From positions 102,650 to 166,649 of the forward strand of contig NCSJ02000058.1 of assembly GCA_002812745.2 (NCBI GenBank): 64,000 nucleotides of DNA. The letters are read 5' to 3'. Shown here piece by piece: positions 22,338 to 33,078 of the stretch. The translations under genes were made by a program, and so were the position numbers. Origin of the DNA: Scytalidium lignicola. Its lineage: Eukaryota > Ascomycota > Leotiomycetes. Within the stretch, counting starts at the first letter, position 1, and every line of letters starts with the position of its first letter. The notes below the pieces were generated by a model, which was given only the letters and a program-made list of their open reading frames with translations, did not search any database and was not told the origin of the DNA.

Positions 22338-23659
22338 TTTCAAAAGTTGTAATTGAGATTTGACTTTTTCATCCAAGTTCTTGTGATTTTACTAATTAGG
22401 TAAATGAGATTATGCGTGATATCTAACAAAATCTCTACTAGTCTTACGTTTAGGACTTCATATTCTTCATAACATCGATGCAGACCACTTTGATCCCCAT
22501 TTATTGCGTTTTGGGGTGAAATATGGAGGATTGAGAGCGTAAGCTAGGCAACGTTTAGTAGTTTCACAGTTCCTGATATTTTCAGTGCCACGATATGTAT
22601 TTCAGAAACATAGGCGCTGATTGAAAATCAAGAATCTAAGCTTAGCCTTGAGCACTTCCAGCAAGCGTTTCAATAAATAACAGTAGCATATCTCATCCTA
22701 GTCGTACAAGCTGCACTAGAAGGTTTGCGCACAAGGAGAACTATTTTGAATTTCGGGATAGATGAGACAGCAACGCTAGACGCCGACAACAAGAGAATGT
22801 CACTACTCCTACCACGCGCTTCTCTTACTAGATGTATTAGGTATCTCCTTCTGCAGGGTTATCCTACGGATACCAATACACTATATTTAAAGAAGTACAA
22901 TCACTATGCTGAAAAATGGTGTTTCAATCTAGTTGAAAAGCAGCAAGAATATAATGATTTACTCTCCCAGAATGATCTTGACTTCTGCTAAAATCGTCAT
23001 GAACTGGATTATTTTTACATTTCAATATTGGTAATACCATCCATTCCTTCAACTTGATCCTTATAACTTTGTAGGTTTTTTTTATTTAGTATTTCCTTGA
23101 ATCTATGCCAAGCATACTACGGTAAACTATTATAAGGGCATAAAACAAGCTTCCGTTCTCCAGAGTTGGTTCTTACTTAGCATTGAGTTTACTTCTACGG
23201 CCTTACTTATAGTAGTGACCAGTGTAGGTATTTGGTCAGACTACGAACTGCGTTAAATAAGAAATCTTATCTAGGTCACTAGGTAGTCCTATCCATCTCG
23301 ATCCCTGAATCGGTGCCGAGTGGCAAAGTTGACAGCCCACGCCTAGCTGGCTACAATGACATGACAACTGCATGATGCCTCAANTTTTTTTTTCAAGGTT
23401 AACCACATAGATTAGCAAACCACGTAGATTAGCACGCCCCGCATGCTTTGATCAAGCCTTTGGCTCAAGGGTATGGAAATGAAGGCCCCGGTGTCTCCAA
23501 AGACTGTATCCAAAAGTTAAGAGATAAAGCACATGCCATAGACTGTGAGACTGCTGGGCGAATAATTACACTAAACTGGACCATATTCACCGCAAAATAG
23601 TCACTATAAGAATATCTATTAAGAAGACTTGGACCATAAAGTAGTTATTCTCATAGATA
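22338..23659. other. AT-rich gene-free region
   Basis: No gene is supported. An 88-codon frame at 22725 begins with TTG and matches nothing known to me. A single N lies at 23384 before nine Ts. Confidence 0.4.
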
Positions 23660-25346
23660 TCAATAATGCGCCGGTAAAATACGCCCCTGCTCGGACTCGA
23701 GAAGATTGAGTGCACCACTTACTAGATGTAGACTTCCAGTTATCAATGCTTGGATACCGTTACTCGCATCACCGATCTCTCTAGCTCGAAAGAGAGCTTC
23801 TTCAATCGTTCTCTCTTGATAAATCGCAGCAGCAGGATCACTCTTTTCCCATGTCTTAGCATAACGGTCAAGAACTTCCTTAGAGAAACGGTTATTCATA
23901 TTTCTGTCTGCATAGCAAGTTAGTACTATTCTTCGATTTTAGGTAGAAAGCAGTACCAATCCTAGTTTGGCCATCTTTTCTTTCGTCATAGGAAGTCAAA
24001 ATGACATGTCCAACTTGAATTTTGTGTTCTTGTAGAGATTCTGCAATCTTATCTAAAATTGCTTCTCCGTCTCGTTTTGAAAAGTGGGCAAATATCAAAA
24101 CACGTCTCAGAGAGAACGAGTTCCTAGAAGAAAGTTAATTCTGCCTATATCTACCCGAGTCGTATCTCACCCTCGATGGTCTGTAGTCATATCAGAAAAC
24201 CATTTCACCGCATGCTGCACGCTATACTCGTTATGTGCTGCATCAAGAAACCAATGATATTTCCCTTCATTGATCTGCTGAAATCGTCCTGGCCAAACAA
24301 ATTGCTCAATCGTACGAGTAATACTGCCATCTGTTAAACTAGGTACCTCAGCAGATACTTGCCAGGCGCGGACAGCTGCCAAAGCCAAGGAACAGTTCGT
24401 CATCTGAACTCTTGGCTTTATCGCCCTCAGTTCAGTCGGAAAAGCAGAGTCTGCGTCTACAAATTCTAACACGATTTTCTTTTCAAATGCTCGTTGCTGG
24501 AGGACTATAGCTACAGTTTCTTCCTGGGGGGCCGAGAAAGCAAGACTCCCTGGTTTGAAAATCCCTGCTTTGTGCCAAGCAATATTTGCAATAGTTGGAC
24601 CAAGAAGTTCTACATGATCCATTGCAATTGATGTGACGACCGATACAGTTGGCCTTTTTATGATATTAGTTGCATCAAACTCTCCTCCCATATGTGCCTC
24701 ATAGATGGCCACATCTACATTTTCTTCAATAAATACATGGAATGAAAGCAACGCCAGGAGCTGAAGGTATCGCGGAATATCAAGAATCGGCGTGGCTTGG
24801 GCCGGTAATTTATCCCATATTTCAAAAAACCGTGTTGCAAAATATTCTTCAGATATTGGCTCACCATTAATACGAATCCTTTCCCGTACGTGTCTCATAT
24901 GAGGGGACGTGTAGAGGCCAATCTTTTTAGGAGATCCAGTTTCACTACGATGAGCCTTAAGGAATGACGCAGCAAATGCACAGGTGCTACCTTTTCCTTT
25001 TGTCCCTGCAACATGGATGGTATTCAAGCTATCCAAATCTTCTACCTAGGGGACCATCAGCAATTATTCAATGTCACTCTAGAGAATCCCTTACTGAGTG
25101 ACCCAGGAGGCTTAACCATTGTAACATGTCATCTGAACCACGCATATCATCCAAATTACCCTTGGCACGTGTCCTTCTGCTATTTAAACACCGAATAGCT
25201 TCCTATGCCTGATTAGCTTTAAAGGAGCTTCCGTTTCTACAAGCGTACTCCGTATTAATTTGAGAGTTACATGACGTCGACGATATGAGAAAAGAATAAC
25301 AAAATAAAATATGGACTGTTGTACTCGCCTCATAGCTTCTCTCCAT
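23660..25346 (-). CDS. Folylpolyglutamate synthase-like protein
   Basis: Adds glutamates to folates (ATP-dependent, Mur ligase fold). Five exons: 25346-25329, 25202-25095, 25045-24171, 24123-23957 and 23907-23660, together 471 aa. Frames join at phases 0, 0, 2 and 1. Key motifs are IHVAGTKGKGSTCAF (ATP loop, about residue 50), LYTSPHMRHVRERIRING, DVAIYEAHMGGEFDATN, SIAMDHVELLGPTI, and LDAAHNEYS in place of the more common DGAHT. The C-terminal domain carries VLIFAHFSKRDG and ALITGSLHLVSGAL. The first intron would use a GC donor (GAG/GCGAGT), needed to place ERSYE before EAIRCLN; exon 1 (18 bases) is the least certain part. Fungi normally carry Met7; the divergence here suggests a paralogue rather than the housekeeping copy. 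Confidence 0.82.
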
Positions 25347-25781
25347 GGTTTTGTTGGGCACTCGTAATTTTCTTCTAACAGATTATGGCTCACTTTCGAT
25401 TATATAGAGATGGGACTTTCCAACGGTGTTAAGGTTCATCGGAATTCGGAGCTAGGATTATCCGTCCACGAGAGTTAACCTATTACGTGCACTATGCTCA
25501 GCTTTCAATAATATATAGATTGCCTCTTTTGAGTTTAGGATTCCCGCTTCGGGAATAGTGCCTCATTTACTTGACTACTCTCGATAATGTCTTAAGAATC
25601 CTTCAGGTTGGGTGTAGACAATCATTCATAGATCTCCGATCAATTGAGTAATATACCACTACAATTATATGCGAATCTACTGCCATAATCTTGTTGATAT
25701 CTGATAGAGGTGTTGATTTCTTGGATGCGACGCCTTGCTTCCGCGTAATCTCAATACTGCTAACTTTTAAATATCATTCTC
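25347..25781. other. Divergent promoter region
   Basis: AT-rich region between the folylpolyglutamate synthase-like gene and the HET gene. Nothing else is recognised. Confidence 0.4.
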
Positions 25782-27776
25782 ATGATGGCAGGTATGACGC
25801 CTTGGAGAGACAGTTATTCTATATATAAAGACCTCCCTGTGCACTCTGATGGGAAGATATCAATACGAGTTTTGGCCTTGTTTCCTGGAACAACTGGAGA
25901 TCCAATTCAGTGCGAACTCCACACCATCTCTTTAGAGAATAGAGGTGATACTCCGTCGTATGAAGCACTTTCATACTGCTGGGGAGATCCTCCGGAATCA
26001 GAATTAATCTATTGTAATGGGCAAGACATGTACGTGAGGCCAAATTTGGAGTCGGCTCTGCAACATCTCCGGCTCGCAGATCAAACGAGGATGCTTTGGG
26101 TAGATGCCATATGTATCAACCAGCAGAATATCCAGGAGAGGAATTACCAGGTGTCTATCATGTCCCTGGTCTACAGAAATGCTGAGCGTGTTATTGTATG
26201 GCTTGGAGAAGCTACCGATACAACACAGCAAGCCATGTGGTTGCTCAACAAGCTCGCAGACGCCAGTAAAATCTTCGGTGGCGAGCTCCCGAAACGAAAG
26301 GGGATGCAAAGTGTATGGTTTTGGACCGAACTAAAAGAATTCCTAGGCGTTAAGGTCGGGGTCCTTGAGTATTACCAACCCGGACCAGTGAACTCTTTAA
26401 ATCGACTGATGCATTATCTATGGTTTGAGAGACTATGGATCGTCCAAGAAGTCACCAGCGCCAAGGATATACTTATTTTATGTGGAATGTTTACTATCCC
26501 TTGGCGTAAATTCTATGATGGATTGAAATTTGCAAGCAGGGTTGATATTGCAATTAATAGCCACGAAAGACCAACGGACGTCTGCTGGTCACCTTTCACT
26601 CTTCGATTAGACCAGAAGGATAATGTGGACCTTCTCTATTTGATACAAGAATATCGCTATGCTAAATGCGCCGATCCTAGGGACAAGATCTTTGCTCTTT
26701 TTGGCCTTACTCATTTAACTCACCTAAATGGTTTGCGGTCATTGGGGCATGAGTTTGCAACCCTTGAAATCACGCCAAACTACAGGATGAGCGTTGTGGA
26801 TGTTTACAAACAGTTTGCATACAAAATGATAGCAATGAAGTGCTCCCTAGATATTATGTCTGTTATCGGTCTATCCGCAAATGAGATACCTACACTACCT
26901 AGTTGGGTGCCGGACTGGTCTCCATCAAAGTCCGTTGCGCCTCTCCTAGTCTACACTCGCTCTGGAAGTGAACCTAAGTTGTACTACACCTCATCAGGGA
27001 GTAAGGCATCTCCAAGACTTATAAATGATAAGACGCTAGTTCTCAACGGGTTTATGTATGATACTATCCTTTACGTTGCTGGCGAGTATGAATGGCTAAG
27101 GGATGACACCCCTGATCTTATCTTCTCGACTACCACCCAAGTGACTTTCAAGACTATATGGCAATACGGGCGTCCACATATGAAATGGCTCTATTCTTCC
27201 AGAATACTATGGGCACAATGGGATTACATGGCCCTGACACTAGACGCTAGAACTCGACATGATGCAGTTGACATATACTGGCAGACACTCATCTGTGCCT
27301 CCAAACTCGACTTAAGACTTTTCCCTGAGATCTTTGGTCACGATATGGATGACATAAAGCTCCGAGCCCTATTCAACAAATGGTTTCGATGGCGCTTCTT
27401 TAGCCGCCTCGGGTATCGTCTTGGTTTCGTTTCTTCCTTTCCTTTCCTCTTCATAATCTGCATCGTGCTCGACTTCTTCTTGATGATTTTAGTCACTCGA
27501 GGTGACCCAGTGCAAGCTTTGCGCTTCATGTCGTTTACAAAAACTGCAGGGCGGAGATTGGCTCGCACGAAGAAGGGGCATCTGGCTCTTGTGACACCAG
27601 AAGCTCGCGTAGGAGATACAATTGGAGTGTTTGCAGGTGGGAAAACGCCGCTCGTTGTTCGGTCGACAAATAGAGATACGTGGCAGGTGCTGGGAGACGG
27701 ATATGTACATGGCATTATGAAGGGAGAGGTTTGGGATAAGGACAAGTGTNAAAAAAATTCTTTTGGAGTAGGATAA
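25782..27776 (+). CDS. HET domain protein with a C-terminal membrane helix
   Basis: Heterokaryon-incompatibility type protein, about 660 aa, one exon. The HET domain spans about residues 58-220: YEALSYCWGD, then LWVDAICINQQNIQERNYQV, VYRNAERVIVWLGEA and LWFERLWIVQEV. Further on, DPRDKIFALFGL and NYRMSVVDVYKQFA are typical of the region after the domain, and the end has the common VGDTIGVFAGGKTPLVVR block. At about 547-572 there is one strong hydrophobic helix (FLFIICIVLDFFLMILV), unusual for the family. Such proteins can trigger cell death after non-self recognition. An N at 27750 precedes seven As just before the stop, so the last residues are uncertain; one A fewer would end the protein at a nearby TAG. 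Confidence 0.88.
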   Translation: MMAGMTPWRDSYSIYKDLPVHSDGKISIRVLALFPGTTGDPIQCELHTISLENRGDTPSYEALSYCWGDPPESELIYCNGQDMYVRPNLESALQHLRLADQTRMLWVDAICINQQNIQERNYQVSIMSLVYRNAERVIVWLGEATDTTQQAMWLLNKLADASKIFGGELPKRKGMQSVWFWTELKEFLGVKVGVLEYYQPGPVNSLNRLMHYLWFERLWIVQEVTSAKDILILCGMFTIPWRKFYDGLKFASRVDIAINSHERPTDVCWSPFTLRLDQKDNVDLLYLIQEYRYAKCADPRDKIFALFGLTHLTHLNGLRSLGHEFATLEITPNYRMSVVDVYKQFAYKMIAMKCSLDIMSVIGLSANEIPTLPSWVPDWSPSKSVAPLLVYTRSGSEPKLYYTSSGSKASPRLINDKTLVLNGFMYDTILYVAGEYEWLRDDTPDLIFSTTTQVTFKTIWQYGRPHMKWLYSSRILWAQWDYMALTLDARTRHDAVDIYWQTLICASKLDLRLFPEIFGHDMDDIKLRALFNKWFRWRFFSRLGYRLGFVSSFPFLFIICIVLDFFLMILVTRGDPVQALRFMSFTKTAGRRLARTKKGHLALVTPEARVGDTIGVFAGGKTPLVVRSTNRDTWQVLGDGYVHGIMKGEVWDKDKCXKNSFGVG

Positions 27777-28819
27777 CCTCATAATATCTCCCTGACTGGA
27801 GGCCGCCAGCCCTCAGATTTCAATGTGTGTTCCGTGTATTTATGCGGGCACAAGTGAATGTGTATTGGAGAAGAAAGTTAGTAGGCCAGTTATACTACGG
27901 GATAGCAAACGAACCGAGCTAGATTCTAGGACTTTAATACCCTAATATGTTTCTTTTAAAATATGTACTTACTTAATATACGCCCTGCCTGCAGGTCGGG
28001 TAGTGCCAAAGGATGTCGTCAAGGACCGTAGACACTCAATTAGTATAGTCAAGATATAATTGCCAACCCCGAAGCTTCTCCCTTATGGCTTCTTGTCGCT
28101 CTTTTCTAAGTACAAATCTACTCATTTTGGGTATTCCCGATCTAGTGGCTTGTGAGCGGCTAGATTAAGGCAGCCGATACCATATTATGATGTTAGGATG
28201 ACTTGCAAATAGATATCGTCTTACTATTCTTGGGGGAAGATGTCTTGGACGTTTGGTCGTCGCATTTGTAGATCGCCAACCAATCACGTGTTGGGGGGAG
28301 GTGCAGCGGGAGACTGCGTCCATCGAATGCCTTATTTTGTGCTCGAAATATTGGGAGTCATCGTCTGAGGAACAAAAGTGCGTATCAGGCATTCGGGTGT
28401 GGCTGTAGAACAGGCTTTCACATAATATGGCAAGTGAAGCCGGGAGCGATTTTGGAGACCTGTGGATACGAAAGGAGGTTAGCGTTGCGCAATACGTGCA
28501 GCTAACCTCACTCCCCGAGGAACCACGCTCATTCAACACATCCCCGTCCCGTACAAGTTGTAGCGCAAGACTAACCTCATGGATTTAAATCCCAAACACT
28601 TGCTTGACGCCATCTAAAGTCCGAGTAAACTCCATTTGTATGATTAACATCGAGGTAGGATATATTGTTCATTCCTTTGTAGTATAAAGATCTATTTAAT
28701 GCCCTCCTTTCCACAGCACATTTCTATAACACTCTTCAGTCCAACTATATAAACTCTCAAGTCTTCTACCTCTCATTAAAATATTATTATCTCCCTCTAA
28801 AACCTCAACTAAATCCATC
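27777..28819. other. Intergenic region
   Basis: No gene is supported. Right part is the promoter of the MDR reductase with a C/T-rich leader. Confidence 0.4.
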
Positions 28820-29869
28820 ATGTCTTCTATTCCTACAGGCCATCATCTTGCTGCCATTCTTCCATCTAAAGGCGCTCGATTGGAATTTACCAACGTTCCG
28901 ACACCAACTCCCGGTCCTAATGAGCTCCTTATCGAAGTCAAGTCCATAGCTCTCAACCCAGTCGATTGGTACCAACGTGATCGTGGCTTCCTTATTACCA
29001 AGTACCCTGCAATTCTTGGTTCAGATGTAGCTGGTACTATAATCTCCACCGGCTCTTCTGTTACCTCCGAGGATTTCAAGCCAGGTACTAGGGTTGCTGC
29101 CTTTGCCTCGGGATTTTATGAGAACGGAAATATTGAGTACGGTTCTTTTCAGACGCATGTTCTTGTCCCGGCTTCAGCAGCAGTCCCATTACCAGATTCG
29201 ATAAGTTTCAATGAGGGAAGCTTGCTGCCCATGGCAGTCGAGACGACATGGGCTGGCTGGTACAGCATAGGGCTAGCACGAGACACAAAGTACACTGCTG
29301 CGGATAAGAAAGGCTTACTAGTTTGGGGCGGTGCTAGTAGTGTCGGTAGCGCTGCCTTACAGGTTGCAAAGTTGATGGGGTTCACTGTCTATACTACCGC
29401 GAGCGAGAAGCATCACGAATATTTGAAGAAGCTTGGAGCTACTAGGGCATTTGATTACAAGAACGAGGGTGTAGTGGAGCAGATTATCAAGGCAGCGAAT
29501 GAGGATGGGATAGCAATTCAGACTGCGTATAATGCGGCTCTCGGTGCATCGGAGCAGTGTATAGAGGTCCTGAAAGAGTTTAAGGGGGATGGAGTGGCGA
29601 AGTTAGCGTCTGCTGCTCGTTTGCCAGATAACTGTCCGAAAGTAGATGGGATAGAGATAAAGTTTGTTGCGCCACCGACAGATCTGGAAGGCAGGATTGA
29701 ACATTTCCATTTCGTTTTTAACATCTGGTTAAAAGAGAAACTTGCGACTGGAGAATTTGTCCCTAGTCCGAAGATTCAGGTAATTCCAGGAGGATTGGAA
29801 GCTGCTAACACAGGGTTGGATGTACTAACTAAGGGAGTTAGTGGAGTGAAGCTTGTGCTTGAACTCTGA
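28820..29869 (+). CDS. MDR-family zinc-independent oxidoreductase (enoyl reductase/quinone reductase type)
   Basis: Single-exon 349 aa medium-chain dehydrogenase/reductase. It has the GroES-like N-terminal domain (PGPNELLIEVKSIALNPVDW, YPAILGSDVAGTI) and a Rossmann domain with GGASSVGSAALQVAKLMGF near 172-190 and ASEKHHEYLKKLGATRAFDY. The Cys/His residues that bind zinc in alcohol dehydrogenases are absent, so it should use NADPH without zinc. Related fungal proteins include trans-enoyl reductases of polyketide clusters and stand-alone quinone reductases. No polyketide synthase lies in the window, so a stand-alone detoxifying role is the simpler reading. It lies between a HET gene and a pseudokinase gene with no sign of co-regulation. 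Confidence 0.88.
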   Translation: MSSIPTGHHLAAILPSKGARLEFTNVPTPTPGPNELLIEVKSIALNPVDWYQRDRGFLITKYPAILGSDVAGTIISTGSSVTSEDFKPGTRVAAFASGFYENGNIEYGSFQTHVLVPASAAVPLPDSISFNEGSLLPMAVETTWAGWYSIGLARDTKYTAADKKGLLVWGGASSVGSAALQVAKLMGFTVYTTASEKHHEYLKKLGATRAFDYKNEGVVEQIIKAANEDGIAIQTAYNAALGASEQCIEVLKEFKGDGVAKLASAARLPDNCPKVDGIEIKFVAPPTDLEGRIEHFHFVFNIWLKEKLATGEFVPSPKIQVIPGGLEAANTGLDVLTKGVSGVKLVLEL

Positions 29870-30171
29870 ATGAGAGACACAGTTGGGTAATTATAGTTAG
29901 CTTTAACAATTAAATCTTTTCTCTATATCAAGTAATCTCAACACCCTCCGTTCTTTCTGTCTTTTTAANTTTTTTGACAAAATTTGTACCACCCATAAAT
30001 GATAATTTGGTTATATCACATTCCACTTTTATAGGAAATGAAAAGATTCAATCTTTGCTTTTTTGGGATATGTGGTGTACACCATCACAGACGGCGTTAA
30101 ACTCCTACATAAACACTAATTTTTGGCTTTGCTAGTTATATTTTAGTCAACTAACCTGAGTAGCAGCTGCT

Positions 30172-30732
30172 TTAACTAGAGTTTATTTGCCCTCTTTGCT
30201 TCAGTGTTGCCGCTGCAGTCCTCAAGCGCGACGTAACCTTAAGATATACATTCCTCGGTGTTCCCGGGCAATCATGATATAGCCAGACGGGTTGTGGAAG
30301 ACTGACATCTGCGCCGGATTCAAGTAACAAGTCAACTATCTCCTGAAGTTGTAGCTCCATCGCTACCTGTACAACTCTTCCGCAAGACATGTATGTTTTC
30401 AAATGCCCTCCATGACTACCTACAAGATCATGATAACCAACATTCACATCTGCTCCATTCGCAAGTAGTACTCGCACTAGGTCTATGTTTCCCAAAATGA
30501 CTGCTCGTATGAGGGGAGGTATGAATTCCTTTGCCTCTGCCAACTCACTAATACACCGGTCATCCCTCTGGTAGTCTATAGGGGAAGATCGATCTCCTTC
30601 AACAAAATCACAACTAACGCCACGTTCTAGCAAGAGGTCAACAATCGTACTATCCTGTTGATCTACTGCGAGACATAAAGCTCTAGTAGAGAGTACCCAG
30701 TTGGTTCTCCGCACTAAAATTTCAACTAACTC
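30172..30732 (-). pseudogene. Detached ankyrin tail of the C2-pseudokinase gene
   Basis: Continues the frame of the upstream kinase-like gene after its TAG at 30735-30733. The text reads EKRN, stop, ELVEILV, then STRALCLAVDQQDSTIVDLL and two or three ankyrin-like repeats (ALCLAVDQQDSTIVDLLLE, PLIRAVILGNIDLVRVLL, AMELQLQEIVDLLLESGAD). The stop falls inside an ankyrin repeat consensus (A.EKGN.ELVEIL), so the two parts were surely one protein. No in-frame splice that would remove the TAG was found. It is either a true nonsense mutation or a sequencing error. Confidence 0.7.
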
Positions 30733-33078
30733 CTAATTCCTTTTCTCTACTGCCTTTATTAATGCTGAATTTCGGGTGAGTGCAGCAGACGTAAAATTCG
30801 CATCAGCGCCTTTATCAAGAAACAGTTCTACCAGATCGCTGTGTTCATTTTCGGTAGCCCATTCCAGTGGTGTCTGCGAGTCGCCAAATAGTTTAATGTT
30901 CAGGTCCATGCCGTATTTTAATAGTTGTGGGACTACATGCGTATATCCAGCCTTTAATGCTACTTCAAGTGCATCATGCATCTGGGTTTGACTAGGCAAG
31001 ATTTGCACAGTGAGAGATCCATCGTGAGATACAGTATCTTGAGGCTTTGGTGTTGTACGAACTGGTTTGACTTCAACGCCAGACGTCACAGGATCTGGGA
31101 CTTGAGGGCTGGCTGATTGTACTGCACCCGTGAAGCGATTGTAGAAATTGAATGCTTGGGCTGCCTCTTCCCATATCAACATCCACCCATCATCTTTCTC
31201 TATGGATACTTGAGGAGATGAGGATGGACGAGGTAGATTGGCTTCATTTTGCAGTGTGAGCCCTTCTGCTACAACATCTTTGCCCGAGAGTACGCTGGAT
31301 TCGTTGTGGTCATCTACTAAAGCTGAGTCCTGAGCAGAAGGAATCTTTTTACTCTTGTTCTCGATATTACCTTTTGGTCGAGTGTACGAAAGTGCTTTGA
31401 TAGTTTTTCTCCAAGTATTGCTCGTGGAGAGTGGTCCTTCTCGAAAGATCTCTGTAACATCGTTAGGTTTGAAAGTGGGTTCATATTTTTTCTCGAGAAG
31501 CTTGTGCCAATCTATGCCATGGAAGAATGGATGGCTTTTGATTTCAGAGGCCCCGTTTGCTCCTAGTCTTTGCTCAGGTTTGCGATTGAGAAGCTTGGTT
31601 AAAAGATCTTTGGCGGTCGGGGGAACGAAATTTGGCCCGGGGAAGTTGAGGGGTTCAGAGAGAATTTTGCGACGTTTCTCATTAGTATCTTCATCGTAGA
31701 ACGGAGGTAATCCTGTTAGCATTTCATAGAGAAAAACCCCCAATGTCCACCAATCCACTGCTTTGGTAAGATCTTGACCAAGGAGTAATTCTGGAGCTGG
31801 ATATTCTACCATTGATAGATTTCGAACAGCCGTTGTTTTTAACGTGTAGAGACCGAAATCGCATAATGCAATATGTCCTAAAACATCCAGAAGAATATTT
31901 CTTGGCTTTAAATGGTAGTAAATGATGTTGAAATTGTGCAAATAGTCGAATGCGCAAAGAAGTTCAGCAGCATAAAATTTCGACCTATTAATATCGAAAC
32001 GTTGTTCCTTCTGAAGGTGGTAGAAAAGATGTCCACCCCTGACGAATGGTGAAAAGAGAAATAATCTGCTGGATGTTTGAAAAACATTCGTGAGCGGTAC
32101 GATAAAAGGGTTGTTAATCTCAGAAACGAGGGTGGTATCTACTTCAGGCATGTGATTATAACCCTCTCGAAGCTCCTTAAAAGCATAAAATCGGTTTGTC
32201 CCTTTTCTCTTAACCTTGGACACGATTCTTGTAATACCGTCTCCGATAGTCTTTATATAGTCAATATAGTCCGATATGTCAAAGCTGCCCACTCTCGGCG
32301 GCCTACTCTCAGCGAATTCAACCCCGATACGAATTTTCCCCGTGCCATCTTGAACGTCCAACCATTTCGTCTCGAAAATCTTTTCTTCTTGACTCAACTC
32401 CACACTAGTATCATTTTCCTTGTTTAACTTAGTATTCTCAACGCATTGGTGGCTTTCGTCGACCCAGGGATTTAGTTTTGTGACACCAAGGAAAAAATCC
32501 TGATTTCCTCTGGACACTATTGGGTTCCTGAGGTAAAGATAAATCGTCAATTCAGCAATCCTAGAAACATCAAACTTATATGAAGTTTTGTTTCCTGCCC
32601 ACACGGGGGTTTTAGTAGTTCCAGAAACAGATTCGACAACCACTTGTGATTTGTCAAAATCCAAAATGGCATAAGGTAAGTGTCGGTTCACCTGTAGCAC
32701 GAAGTACGGTACGCAATTATACGTAATATACTCGTTGTGCTATTCCATGGTTGTTGTACGAATAGGGGTGGGAGGGCGAAGCTGTAGGAGCTTCGCTCGT
32801 TCCCACTACCTAATCGGGACTAGCTTACAGGGGCACGTGAATATCACGTGTACGTAACCACTATTCTACCAACAGTAAGAATCGGTGGTCGAAAGGTGAA
32901 CCGTCAATGCTCTGTATTCTAAATTCCTCGTCTTCCCAGTTAGACTCGTGTTCAAGCCTTCGAAATACGTCGCTGTATTTATCTACGACGGAGAGATTAG
33001 CCCCTTCGTAAAGGGTGACAGCCAAAATACCATGTCGAGGCTGATTCTGCAGTTGTAATGGAAGGATCTCGGAAGCGG
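30733..33078 (-). CDS. C2-domain AGC-type pseudokinase with WW-like and ankyrin segments (5' incomplete)
   Basis: At least two exons: 33078-32870 and 32691-30733. An acceptor TTTCCAG at 33079 shows that a further 5' exon exists which I could not find. Exon A carries the start of a C2 domain (HGILAVTLYEGANLSVV); exon B completes it (LPYAILDFDKSQV ... FDVSRIAELTIYLYLRNP). A Sch9-like AGC kinase domain follows (residues counted from 32700): Lys175 in YAFK is kept, DFG is at 281-283 and APE is present. The Gly loop is degenerate (IGDGITRIV) and the HRD loop reads YYHLKPRN, with His263 replacing the catalytic Asp. After AVDWWTLGVFLYEMLTGLPP come a WW-like WEEAAQAFNFYNRFTG and ankyrin repeats. A pseudokinase signalling or decoy role is inference. 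The exon A/B intron holds a hairpin repeat. Confidence 0.75.
32766..32878. repeat. Hairpin repeat copy A, inside an intron
   Basis: A perfect 8 bp stem with a 5-base loop lies at 32776-32796, followed by CCCACTACCTAAT and ACTAGCT, two CACGTG sites, and CCAACA. The same order of elements recurs at 49444-49556. It resembles a small non-autonomous element, but no clear terminal inverted repeat or target duplication was found. Confidence 0.55.

Noticed and set aside
22725..22991. 88-codon plus-strand frame
   Set aside because: Starts with TTG, no recognisable motif, lies in AT-rich spacer.
28165..28539. 124-codon minus-strand frame
   Set aside because: Composition unlike a real protein and no motif seen.
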